The notes below the pieces were generated by a model. It made no database searches and was not told where the DNA came from. It was given only the letters and a program-made list of their open reading frames with translations. From positions 1-7,185 of the forward strand of contig DCFT01000235.1 of the NCBI GenBank assembly GCA_002319885.1: 7,185 bases of DNA, written 5' to 3'. Both the position numbers and the translations under genes were made by a program. This document shows positions 1-7,177 of the stretch, piece by piece. The DNA is from Bacteroidales bacterium UBA1797 (lineage in GTDB: Bacteria; Bacteroidota; Bacteroidia; Bacteroidales; VadinHA17). Numbering within the stretch: position 1 is the first letter of the stretch; every line of letters starts with the position of its first letter.

Positions 1-18
1 CTTTTTCTTTGTAGCGGA
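1..18. repeat. Terminal direct repeat, left copy
   Basis: Positions 1-18 are identical to 7168-7185. This copy contains the outer T-rich arm of the cloverleaf element followed by GTAGCGGA. An 18-base prefix-suffix identity is far beyond chance. It suggests either that a second copy of the element lies just left of the window, or that the sequence is a circular contig. Confidence 0.85.
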
Positions 19-298
19 GGCTGATGGAATATCTAACTTCAGATTAGTTTATTATATTTTAAAAATACTTGAGTTCATTGAGTCAAAAGTACCTGGAATG
101 TAGATGATTGTGTAAAACCAGTGATTCAGATTAATGTTAGCAGGATTGAATATTGACGATACATCGACCTAATAAATCCTTGATGTAAAGATTAAGATTA
201 TCAGAGCGTCTAAACTGTGAAATATAATTAATGCAATCGACTTTTTCAGTACCTTAAACAAAATAATAATACTAGAAGAAATTATGAGATGGTATCAA
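1..298. other. Non-coding left end, downstream of the membrane kinase
   Basis: No gene, RNA or convincing terminator is visible here. The first 18 bases are identical to the last 18 of the window and carry the GTAGCGGAGG motif at 11-20. The minus strand has about 37 codons open without a stop, ending in a TAA near position 60. It has no start codon, a stop lies immediately upstream, and I recognise no family in it, so I do not call it a gene. Any transcript leaving the upstream kinase gene would run through this stretch, but I see no strong GC-rich hairpin followed by a T-run. Confidence 0.5.
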
Positions 299-2290
299 TT
301 AAATAGTCTTTCCTGTAAAAACAGGCAAAGTAAATTTAAAATCACTCCCTTTCCCGACTTCACTTTCAACCCAAATTGTACCACCATGCTTTTCAACAAA
401 TTCCTTGCAAAGTAATAATCCCAGACCTGTACCTGTTTCTTTTGCCGTTCCTTTTGATGTAAAAACTTCAGAAATATTGAACAGTCTAGGTAAATCATCG
501 TCTTTTATTCCAACGCCATTGTCGGAAACAACAATTATAACATTTCCAGAATTTTTTTCTGCATTAATACTTATTCTGCCACCATTGTTTGTAAATTTTA
601 TAGCGTTAGTTACAAGATTAAGCATTATCGTTTTTAACATGTCAATATCAGCATAAACACGGATATTATCTAGAGTACTATATTTGATTGTAATGTTTTT
701 CACAAATGCACCGGGATTAAGAATTTCAAGAACATTTTTACAAATATCTTTAAAATTCAATTCCTGTGGGTTAAAAGAAATCTTCCCCTGTTGAGATCTT
801 GCCCACATCAATATGTCTTCCAGTAAATAATTGGTGATTCTTGCCGTTTTATTTATATTATTTGCAAAAACTTGGATTTCATCTTTGTTGAGGTTATTAA
901 TATCCTCTTTCAATGCTTCTGATAAACCCAGTATGTTATTAAATGGACTTTTCAAATCATGACCAAGAATCGAGATAAAACGATCCTTATCGATATTTAG
1001 CTGATGCAATTTTCTTTCATTTCCCTTAAGTGCATTTTCTGCGTGTTTACGCAAGGTAACATCTTTAGCCATGCTAATAACAATCCGACCCTCTTTTTCA
1101 AAATTACCAAGCAAGGTTGAACTAAAATCCCATATACGTTGGGTGCCATCTTTGCATGTAATGACGTATTCACCTTCATTCTTTGAACCAACAATTTTAA
1201 ACAGTATATCAATATCTTCTTTAACAATTTTCCCCCGCGAACCGTAAGCATGTTCTGTCCATTTTTCAACTGTTGGTATATCGAATAAAGTATAACCAGA
1301 GAGATCAATCCATCCTTGACTGATAGCGAGGACTTTGCCATTTTCGGCGTGGATCATTATTGGGAACGGAGCATAGTGAATTGCTCTGCTAAATTTCTCA
1401 TTACTTTCTTTTAATGCCTTTTGTACTTTAACTAGAGTATTACCCAAAAAAGTTGAAATTCTGATTACAGTGTAAATTGTAATTGTTACAAAAAATATTA
1501 AGACAACCGCATCAGATAGTGCCGGATTATCACGATGAAGAGAAACGTTTGCTGTCATATATCCCTGCAATATGATGATGACAATTACGATTGGCAAGAA
1601 AGACTTTAACAGGAGTCGGGTAGGTTTATTATCTTCAATCAGATTGAATGTCCAAAAACGTGATTTGTAAACCCGAAGCAGTGTGATACTAAATAGAAAA
1701 AAACATATGCTGGACGGCAATGAGACAGGAATAATTTTACTCCCATACAGCAGCGGTGCTTTATAAAGATAGCCTATTATTAAGACAAAAGAGATAATTC
1801 CTGTCAATAAAGAGAGGCTGCCTCCAATATACCTTATTAAAACTGAATCTCTTTGTCTGATAGACAAAAGACTTATGCAGATAAAGAAAAATAGCAATGC
1901 AGTTATTGGGGAAATGCGACTAGTCAGGAAAACACTAAAATAAGTTGGGTCTTTAATAAAAATATTTTCTATGTCTGTTGTGAATTTAAAGAAATAGTTG
2001 AGAAAAAGATAAAGGCAAAACAATGCTAACAAGAATATGAACGGAGTCGCAAATGTCCTTATTATCCATGATTTTTCGAACTTTATGCAGAAAAGAAAAT
2101 GTAGACTTAAAAGAACAAATATTACAATAGATAAATGTGGAATGGGAATGTAATTGAAGGAAATTGAGGCAAATCCCATTTTGCCAGATAGCCAACCAAA
2201 TATATTTAGACCTGCCACAAAAAGAATTAGAAAAAGCGGGTTTTCTTTTCTTTTGATAATTTTATATAAATCTGAATTAGCAATGCTCAT
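299..2290 (-). CDS. Membrane-bound PAS sensor histidine kinase
   Basis: This 663-residue protein is a complete transmembrane sensor histidine kinase. The first 285 residues contain about eight hydrophobic helices (roughly 18-36, 50-70, 76-101, 127-144, 155-176, 186-206, 229-246 and 258-282) joined by short loops. I cannot assign this membrane module to a named sensor family. A PAS domain follows (about 295-415, ending in a DVTLRK motif). Then comes a HisKA dimerisation domain with the phosphoacceptor His444 in the H-box GHDLKSPFNNIL. The HATPase domain has N-box asparagines 558 and 562 (NLVTNAIKFT), a G1 box DNGVGI (590-595) and a G2 box GTGLGL (620-625). All catalytic boxes are intact. There is no receiver domain, so it must pass phosphate to a separate regulator that is not in this window. 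The ATG is well placed, with AAGG seven bases upstream. The gene lies 63 bases after the hybrid kinase on the same strand, suggesting cotranscription. The ligand is unknown. Confidence 0.93.
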   Translation of the reverse strand: MSIANSDLYKIIKRKENPLFLILFVAGLNIFGWLSGKMGFASISFNYIPIPHLSIVIFVLLSLHFLFCIKFEKSWIIRTFATPFIFLLALFCLYLFLNYFFKFTTDIENIFIKDPTYFSVFLTSRISPITALLFFFICISLLSIRQRDSVLIRYIGGSLSLLTGIISFVLIIGYLYKAPLLYGSKIIPVSLPSSICFFLFSITLLRVYKSRFWTFNLIEDNKPTRLLLKSFLPIVIVIIILQGYMTANVSLHRDNPALSDAVVLIFFVTITIYTVIRISTFLGNTLVKVQKALKESNEKFSRAIHYAPFPIMIHAENGKVLAISQGWIDLSGYTLFDIPTVEKWTEHAYGSRGKIVKEDIDILFKIVGSKNEGEYVITCKDGTQRIWDFSSTLLGNFEKEGRIVISMAKDVTLRKHAENALKGNERKLHQLNIDKDRFISILGHDLKSPFNNILGLSEALKEDINNLNKDEIQVFANNINKTARITNYLLEDILMWARSQQGKISFNPQELNFKDICKNVLEILNPGAFVKNITIKYSTLDNIRVYADIDMLKTIMLNLVTNAIKFTNNGGRISINAEKNSGNVIIVVSDNGVGIKDDDLPRLFNISEVFTSKGTAKETGTGLGLLLCKEFVEKHGGTIWVESEVGKGSDFKFTLPVFTGKTI

Positions 2291-2297
2291 TTTAATG

Positions 2298-2301
2298 CCT
2301 T
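2298..2301 (-). promoter_or_regulatory. Ribosome binding site of the membrane kinase
   Basis: On the minus strand the sequence AAGG lies seven bases before the ATG at 2290. This is a good Shine-Dalgarno position and supports the chosen start. It sits in the short gap after the hybrid kinase stop, which suggests the second gene is translated independently from a shared message. Confidence 0.5.
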
Positions 2302-2353
2302 GATGTTTTCTCTTTACAGAATACGAATAAGTCTCTGGTTTAGTGTCAGTTCT

Positions 2354-2998
2354 TTATTTATCAACATGTTTTTTAATCAATTCAAATAAATGGTTTCTCT
2401 CAATTGGTTTTGAAATATAATCGTTGCATCCGGCTTCTAATGCTTTTTCACAATCGCTCGAAAAACCATATGCTGTTTGAGCAATTATGATTACATCTTT
2501 GTTAAATTGACGGATTTGACGTGTGGCTTCATTGCCATTCATTTCTGGCATTCTGATGTCCATCAATACCAGATCGAGATCAGAATTATTTCTACAAATA
2601 TTAACAGCCTGAATGCCTGTTATCGCATGTAAAACATTTTTACTGATTTTTTTTACACTCCTTAATAATAGCGAATAAGATATTTCATCGTCTTCAGCAA
2701 TCAATATTTTCAGGTTTGTAAATTGAACTTCTTCACTTCCAGCAGTTATATCATTTCCCTCTAACTGTTTTTCTTCGGATGTATTATCGTATGGAATTGT
2801 AAAATAGAAAGTTGATCCCTTTCCTTCTTCGCTTTCCACCCATATCTTTCCTTCAAGCATTTCTACATATGATCTACAAATCGAAAGACCCAAGCCACTG
2901 CCTTCATAGGGTCGGTTGATAGATTCGCTACCTTGTCTGAATCTGTTAAAAATTATTTCCATGTTTTTTGGCGTAATACCAACTCCCGTATCCTTCAC
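2354..2998 (-). CDS. Hybrid histidine kinase, C-terminal part (ATPase end and receiver) after frameshift
   Basis: This is the distal piece of the hybrid kinase encoded upstream. The open frame gives 214 residues from a GTG, but homology continues without a stop back to about 3073. There it reads NAIKFTNEGS, the second half of a kinase N-box. The GTG is therefore probably not a natural start. Visible parts in order are the G1 box DTGVGI (residues 3-8), an F-box with FNRFRQG (17-23) and the G2 box GSGLGLSIC (33-41). After a linker comes a CheY-like receiver (about 96-212) with acidic pair Asp103-Asp104, phosphoacceptor Asp147 in LMDIRMPEMNG, Thr175 and Lys197 in SKP. All receiver residues are present. 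In the reconstructed protein of 1285 residues the phosphoacceptor would be Asp1218. On its own this piece lacks the phosphoacceptor histidine and half of the ATP site, so it could not autophosphorylate. It might at most act as a receiver. Confidence 0.85.
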   Translation of the reverse strand: MKDTGVGITPKNMEIIFNRFRQGSESINRPYEGSGLGLSICRSYVEMLEGKIWVESEEGKGSTFYFTIPYDNTSEEKQLEGNDITAGSEEVQFTNLKILIAEDDEISYSLLLRSVKKISKNVLHAITGIQAVNICRNNSDLDLVLMDIRMPEMNGNEATRQIRQFNKDVIIIAQTAYGFSSDCEKALEAGCNDYISKPIERNHLFELIKKHVDK

Positions 2999-3063
2999 AT
3001 AGAATTCAATGTATTCTTCTTTTTTCTCATACCCAACCTCAATTGAACCTTCATTGGTAAACT

Positions 3064-6000
3064 TTATAGCATTTTTACGAGATTAAACAGGATTGCATAT
3101 ACTTTTTCATGGTCAGTTTTTATGTTTGCTTCATTTGATGATAATCCGTTTTTAAGTAGAAACTTCAACCCTTTATTTTCAACCTCTGGTTGAAAGAACC
3201 TATAAATAAAATTAATTTTTTCGTTTATATTAATATCATTAATTTCGACGTTAATCATTCCAGATTCAATTTTCGATATATCAACAATATTGTTGATGGT
3301 ATTGAGCATACGTTCACCAGATTTCCCGATTGTTTTAATAAAATCTTGTTGTTCTTTTAATGTTAAACCTGGCTCTTTCAGAAGTTCGGCAAAGCCAAGA
3401 ATTCCGTTCATAGGAGTACGTATCTCATGGCTCATATTAGCAAGGAAGGCTGATTTTAGTCGATCACTTTCTTCTGCTTTTTCTTTTGCCCATATCAGTT
3501 CCTGTTCATTTTCTTTTCTTATGGTAATATCCTGAAATATTTCAAGTATTGCCTTCTTTCCTTCATATATCATACCATTATGACTGATTTCAAATATTCT
3601 ATTACCGAGAACTCCATAGGATTCATAAGTCTCTGTTTTCCCAACAGCAATGCCTTTGATTAACGGACAATTACTGCATTGAATTTTATCATCCCTGTAA
3701 GTATCCCAGCATTTCTTTCCTATAGCGATCTCTCCAACGATTTTTTTTAGATTCTCACTCATGAACAGAATAGTCCCTGTTTCATCAACTATATCCATCT
3801 CAAATGGAATTGTTTTAAGTAATGATTCGTTGAAGATTTTACTGTGCAGAAGTTCTAACTCAGCCCTTTTCCGATCGGTGATATCCGTTCCTGAACTAAG
3901 TAATCCTTTTATTTTCCCTTCTGAATTTTTGAGTATGGTATTGTAAAATAGTACAGTTTTTAATTCCCCAGTTTTTGTCTTAACTTGATTTTCATAGTAT
4001 TCAAGATTCTTGGAATTTCCATGGATCATTCTCGTAAAAACATATAATATTTCACTTGAAGTTTCTTGTGGGATACAAGTTTTGAACCAATTCATTCCAA
4101 TAAGTTCATTATCATTATAGCCAAGTAATCGATGCCCATGACTATTCATGAGGATGATATTGCCAAGAGTATCCAGAGATACGATTAATTCAGCAGCAAC
4201 ATTTAGATAACTCTCGGCAGTGTTCTTACTCTCTTCTAATGCTACTTCTGACCTCTTACGTTCGGTGATGTCACGATAATTTATTAAAACACCATTTATA
4301 ATCGGGTCATTTACAAGATTTATTGCAGTAAGTTCTACGGGTTTAAAGTTGCCGTCTTTACATTTAAATCTGAACTCCACTGTTTTTGTGGATTTATCTT
4401 TTTCGATGAGAACATTGAATTCCTTCTTAATACGATTCAGGTCATCGGGATGAACCAATGACCACCCATCAGTCCCTGAATTGTCTTGAGGCAGCCAACC
4501 GAACCATTTTTCAATATTGGGACTTCTGTATTTCAAAACGCCATCAGGATCGACTATGCTTATAACGTCTGAGGTGTTGTAAATCATTGAACTATGTTTG
4601 GATTCAGATTCCTGTAATTCTTTCTCAATCTTCTTGCGTTCATTTATGTCAAAACAATGACCTATATATCCAACAAATTCTCCGTTAGTATTGTAATTTG
4701 GAGTCCCCATATCAACTATCCACTTGTATTCTCCGCTATTATGACGCAATCTGTATTCAATTTCAAATGCTTCGTGGTTCTCGAATGCAGTTTTATAAGT
4801 TTTAAGGCGGTGTTCATAATCATCAGGATGAATTCCTTCTTCCCATCTCTTACCAAGCTGCTGTTCAAGGGAACGCCCGGTAAAATTTAACCACGGTTCA
4901 TTAAAAAAAGTGTATTGTCTATCTGTACCAGATGTCCAGATAAGTGCCATCCCCGCATTGGCAAGGTTACGGTATTGTGCTTCACTTTCGTGGAGATTCT
5001 TTTCTAATTGTTTTTTCTGGGTTATATCTTTGATAAAAGCTACTATTATGTTATCATTCAATAGAAAATGAGTAGCATTTACTTCTACATTTATAAGGCT
5101 TCCATTCTTTCTCTTATGAATAGTTTCAAAATGGTCATTCCCCTTTTCAATTATTTTTGTAATATGCAACTGGGTTTCAGCGTTGCTTTCAATTGCTTCT
5201 AAATCATTTATTGACATCCCGAGCAATTCTTCCCTTGTATATCCGCTCATTGTGCAGTATGCCGGATTTACATCAGATATATTCCCCTTTTCATCAAAAA
5301 GCCAAAATCCCTGTGTTGCTGTTGAAATTATTGTCCGGTATTTCTTTTCACTATAACTCAACAAATTCTCCATTTTTTTCCGTTCAGTTATGTCTTGTAA
5401 TATGCAGTGTGTTTGTTTAAATTCTCCATTTTTACCATAACCAATCCTGCCTTCGAAGGCGATAAATAAATTTTTACCATTCTTATGCATCATTTCAAAT
5501 TCACTGTGAATCTTACCTTCAGCTAAAAAAATTGGGAATCGCTTTCTGAATTCAATCTGATAACCAGCAGAGAGAAAGTCACCAAACCACATCCCAATTA
5601 CTTCATCACGATCATAACCAAGGGTATCTAACCATTTCTGATTTACATCAATAAATTTGCCATTATTGTCAAGTGACTGATAACCAAGGGGGGCATTTAT
5701 AAATAGGGATTGAAATCGCTCTTCGCTTTCCAGCTTGGTTTTTTCCAGTAGCTTTCGTTCGGATATATCATAACATAATATGCCCATACCTGCAATTTCC
5801 CCTTTTTCTAAAATAGGATAGTATTTACCATGGTACCATTTCAAGCCAGTCTTAGTGTTAAATTCACTTTCAAAAGAGACTGTCTTCCCTTTTCTGACCT
5901 CATCAATATATTTTAAAGCAAATTGAAAATTATTTTCTCCTACTATGTCTTTCATGTAACTTCCAAGAATCTTTTCCTTTGAGATGCCCAGCGATTTTAC

Positions 6001-6210
6001 ATAATAATTATTTACGTATTCATATTGGAGTGAAGCTATATTTAAATATCCAATAAATGCTGGGAAGTAGTCAACGAGCATTATTAATTTTGAATTAACC
6101 TCTTTTGATTCTTGTCTTTCTGTTGGGTTAATAAAAATATCACCTGTTTTAATTTTGATTAGTTCAAGCTCTAATTCTTTAATCCTGTTTTCAAATTCAC
6201 TTTTCTTCAT
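3064..6210 (-). CDS. Cytoplasmic hybrid histidine kinase with seven PAS domains, N-terminal part before frameshift
   Basis: This 1048-residue frame has no membrane helix or signal peptide, so the protein is probably cytoplasmic. A charged, coiled-coil-like start (residues 1-22) is followed by seven PAS/PAC units. Each ends in a variant of DITERK, at residues 148, 273, 395, 521, 647, 776 and 894, a spacing of 118-129. Units four and five carry the HPDD motif typical of the PAS_3 subgroup. Unit seven has cysteines 834, 845 and 848, with the last two in CSNCP. A HisKA domain follows with phosphoacceptor His928 in NMSHEIRTPMNGILGF. The frame stops inside the ATPase N-box: it reads FNLVK and then ML-stop, where FNLVKNAIKFT is expected. 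One extra A in the run at 3072-3076 would join it to the following ORF and give a 1285-residue hybrid kinase. ATG 6210 is the only plausible start, since an in-frame TAA lies six codons upstream. AAAGG (6226-6230) is 15 bases away, too far for a strong ribosome site. Signals sensed are unknown. Confidence 0.92.
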   Translation of the reverse strand: MKKSEFENRIKELELELIKIKTGDIFINPTERQESKEVNSKLIMLVDYFPAFIGYLNIASLQYEYVNNYYVKSLGISKEKILGSYMKDIVGENNFQFALKYIDEVRKGKTVSFESEFNTKTGLKWYHGKYYPILEKGEIAGMGILCYDISERKLLEKTKLESEERFQSLFINAPLGYQSLDNNGKFIDVNQKWLDTLGYDRDEVIGMWFGDFLSAGYQIEFRKRFPIFLAEGKIHSEFEMMHKNGKNLFIAFEGRIGYGKNGEFKQTHCILQDITERKKMENLLSYSEKKYRTIISTATQGFWLFDEKGNISDVNPAYCTMSGYTREELLGMSINDLEAIESNAETQLHITKIIEKGNDHFETIHKRKNGSLINVEVNATHFLLNDNIIVAFIKDITQKKQLEKNLHESEAQYRNLANAGMALIWTSGTDRQYTFFNEPWLNFTGRSLEQQLGKRWEEGIHPDDYEHRLKTYKTAFENHEAFEIEYRLRHNSGEYKWIVDMGTPNYNTNGEFVGYIGHCFDINERKKIEKELQESESKHSSMIYNTSDVISIVDPDGVLKYRSPNIEKWFGWLPQDNSGTDGWSLVHPDDLNRIKKEFNVLIEKDKSTKTVEFRFKCKDGNFKPVELTAINLVNDPIINGVLINYRDITERKRSEVALEESKNTAESYLNVAAELIVSLDTLGNIILMNSHGHRLLGYNDNELIGMNWFKTCIPQETSSEILYVFTRMIHGNSKNLEYYENQVKTKTGELKTVLFYNTILKNSEGKIKGLLSSGTDITDRKRAELELLHSKIFNESLLKTIPFEMDIVDETGTILFMSENLKKIVGEIAIGKKCWDTYRDDKIQCSNCPLIKGIAVGKTETYESYGVLGNRIFEISHNGMIYEGKKAILEIFQDITIRKENEQELIWAKEKAEESDRLKSAFLANMSHEIRTPMNGILGFAELLKEPGLTLKEQQDFIKTIGKSGERMLNTINNIVDISKIESGMINVEINDININEKINFIYRFFQPEVENKGLKFLLKNGLSSNEANIKTDHEKVYAILFNLVKML
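3072..3076 (-). other. Apparent one-base deletion (frameshift) in an A-run
   Basis: On the minus strand the run reads GTAAAAATGC, with five A's. With six A's the frame continues from FNLVK into NAIKFTNEGS and on to the DTGVGI box with no stop. The junction falls in the middle of the conserved N-box, so one gene has been split. It could be a real inactivating mutation, a homopolymer sequencing or assembly error, or much less likely programmed slippage. The sequence alone cannot separate these. Confidence 0.85.
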
Positions 6211-6240
6211 GGATGTGATTTTGTACCTTTAAAAGTTTAA

Positions 6241-6685
6241 ATTAAACGTATGTTTATTCCAATCTAGTGCAATTTCTTAAATACAGTATTGGCAACCCCC
6301 TTTTAAATGCCTTCAGACTGTCTTGCTTTAATGGTGAATAATAAGTCATCACCGGTAATTTTAGTTTTCTTGCCTAAAAACATCTGTCACGTTATTCCAA
6401 CCTCTCCAATAATTTTCTGCAATACCATTTTAATTTAAGACAATTGGATATTGGTTCCCCAAATTTTCCCAAAGTTTAACAATATCATCACGGGTTGGAA
6501 TTTCCCTGTACTTAAGAATAATTTATATTTCGCATCTTTCACAGTTCGCTGGCAGCAGGGACAAAATATATACTAGCTTCTGAACCTACTCTATATCAAG
6601 CTTTTTTTATAGTTTCATGAATTAACTCAAGTGCTTCATCATTCGATTTGAAATCTTAAGCAAAGTCACAAAATTCTGAAGGATC
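6241..6685 (-). pseudogene. eno: Decayed enolase fragment
   Basis: Translating the minus strand in shifting frames gives an ordered series of enolase signatures covering roughly the middle 40% of the protein. FKSNDEALELIHETIKKA (6629-6646 for the SNDEAL part) matches the region after GDEGGFAP. IYFVPAASEL (PAASEL at 6542-6559) matches ALDPAASEF. KDAKYKLFLSTG follows. RDDIVKLWENLGNQYPIVLN then stop-NGIAENYWRGW matches the segment with KYPIVSIEDGMAEDDWEGW. LGKKTKITGDDLLFTI (GDD at 6345-6353) matches the GDDLFVTN region. GVANTVFKKLH then stop-IG matches GVANSILIKVNQIG. At least five in-frame stops and two or three frameshifts are visible. Of the magnesium ligands, the Asp of ALDPAASEF is now Val and the Glu of IEDG is a stop. 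Only the GDD aspartate remains. The N-terminal domain and the C-terminal end are missing. It is certainly non-functional. The identification is by remembered family motifs, without a database search. Confidence 0.8.
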
Positions 6686-6767
6686 CTATAAAGAAATTAT
6701 AAATTTGAACTGTGAAAACATAAAGATTTTATAAATAGGAATTAAAACTCAGCATCATTTACTTTCT

Positions 6768-6790
6768 CGCGAAGACGCAAAGGCCCAAGG
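6768..6790. repeat. Possible dispersed repeat (CGCGAAGACGCAAAGG type)
   Basis: The sequence CGCGAAGACGCAAAGGCCCAAGG has internal near-repetition (CGCAAAGG and CCCAAGG). It resembles short GACGCAAAGG-type repeats that I recall from intergenic DNA of several bacterial groups. It marks the border between the eno relic and the recombinase tail. Only one copy is present here, so its repetitive nature is inferred. Confidence 0.3.
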
Positions 6791-6795
6791 AACCC

Positions 6796-7044
6796 GTAAC
6801 TAAGAAACTAAGTTCAGAAAGCCTTAATGTAAAAAAGGCTATCCAAAATATAGTATTTCCTGAAGGATTGGTACTCGACACTGAAAAACGTCAATATCTA
6901 ACTTCAAAAGTGAATAGTATGTTTTCTTTAAAGGGTGATTTTATGAAGACTTCAGATGATAAAAAAGAAAAACTCCCCATCAAAAATGATGAGGTGTCTT
7001 CTATTGTAGCGGAGGGAGGATTATTTTATGATCCTTGGGGGTAA
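6796..7044 (+). pseudogene. C-terminal remnant of a probable serine site-specific recombinase
   Basis: A plus-strand frame is open from 6739 (after a TAG) to a TAA at 7042-7044. From about 6811 it looks protein-like: NVKKAIQNIVFPEGLVLD, then EKRQYLTSKVNSMFSL, then a lysine-rich stretch and a tail SSIVAEGGLFYDPWG. The pattern VFPEG...YLTSKVNS resembles, to my recollection, the C-terminal tail of serine recombinases in Bacteroidota. There is no catalytic resolvase domain and no recombinase core upstream, where the eno relic lies instead. This is a truncated tail, not a working enzyme. A short in-frame product from ATG 6919 or 6943 (33 codons from the latter) is possible but unlikely to matter. 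The last codons overlap the GTAGCGGAGG motif and the tRNA-like sequence on the other strand. The family call is tentative. Confidence 0.45.
6975..6994. repeat. Small hairpin within the recombinase tail
   Basis: CCCCATCA (6975-6982) pairs with TGATGAGG (6987-6994) around an AAAA loop, with one mismatch in eight pairs. It lies inside the open frame of the recombinase relic, shortly before the GTAGCGGAGG motif. It could be a weak structural signal or chance. Confidence 0.3.
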
Positions 7045-7052
7045 CAGCCCAA
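7005..7052 (-). other. tRNA 3'-end-like sequence (possible attachment-site relic)
   Basis: Read on the minus strand, this stretch ends AATCCTCCCTCCGCTACA. That fits the last three bases of a T-loop (AAT), a 3' T-stem strand (CCTCC) and a seven-base acceptor strand (CTCCGCT) with a discriminator A. Upstream, TTGGG (7048-7052) and CCCAA (7035-7039) form a five-pair stem like an anticodon arm, but the loop has eight bases rather than seven. The 5' T-stem strand does not pair with CCTCC, and no 5' half is present, so this is not a functional tRNA. Such 3' tRNA fragments are common attachment sites of integrating elements. That role here is inference. Confidence 0.3.
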
Positions 7053-7177
7053 AGAAAAAGCCTTTCGCAATGCTTCGCATTGCTTAGGGCTTTATTGTTT
7101 TATGCTCTTACAAATGCGAGCATTTGACGAGCTTAAAACAATAAAGCCCTGATGCTTCGCATCAAGGCTTTTTCTTT
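7051..7177. repeat. Cloverleaf-forming inverted-repeat element
   Basis: A 14-base outer stem pairs 7051-7064 with 7164-7177 perfectly. Inside are three arms. The first is a hairpin GCAATGC-TTC-GCATTGC (7067-7083). The second is a long central arm whose 17-base stem pairs 7086-7102 perfectly with 7134-7150; it continues as GCTC/GAGC (7104-7107 with 7129-7132) and is capped by CAAATGC-GA-GCATTTG (7111-7126). The third is a hairpin GATGC-TTC-GCATC (7151-7163). The two side hairpins share the GCTTCGC centre. The whole is a four-way structure in DNA or RNA. It codes for nothing evident. It could be a transcription terminator, a REP/BIME-like palindromic repeat, or the end or body of a small non-autonomous mobile element. 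It is flanked by GTAGCGGA on the right and a GTAGCGGAGG motif 37 bases to its left. Confidence 0.85.

Noticed and set aside
60..175. Minus-strand open stretch of about 37 codons reading VSSIFNPANINLNHWFYTII and onward to a TAA
   Set aside because: It has no start codon or ribosome site, a stop lies immediately upstream, and I recognise no family. It may be a relic but cannot be supported.
405..656. Plus-strand ORF of 83 codons
   Set aside because: It lies entirely opposite the ATPase domain of the membrane kinase, whose catalytic boxes are clear on the minus strand. It is a shadow frame.
997..1341. Minus-strand ORF of 114 codons in another frame
   Set aside because: It overlaps the PAS and HisKA-proximal region of the membrane kinase in a different frame and has no domain-like content.
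3290..3535. Plus-strand ORF of 81 codons and similar ones at 3761, 4657 and 5193
   Set aside because: All are antisense to the intact PAS and HisKA coding of the hybrid kinase, with no recognisable features of their own.
6241..6300. Bacteroidota-type promoter (TAnnTTTG) before the hybrid kinase
   Set aside because: Only a weak variant, TAGATTGG, is present on the minus strand. It has no convincing upstream TTTG at the right distance, and it is explained as part of the eno relic.
7005..7052. A functional tRNA gene on the minus strand
   Set aside because: The 5' half is absent, the T-stem does not pair and the anticodon-like loop has eight bases. Only a 3'-end-like fragment is supported.
7051..7177. 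CRISPR array
   Set aside because: The repeats are nested inverted arms of one structure, not regularly spaced direct repeats with unique spacers.
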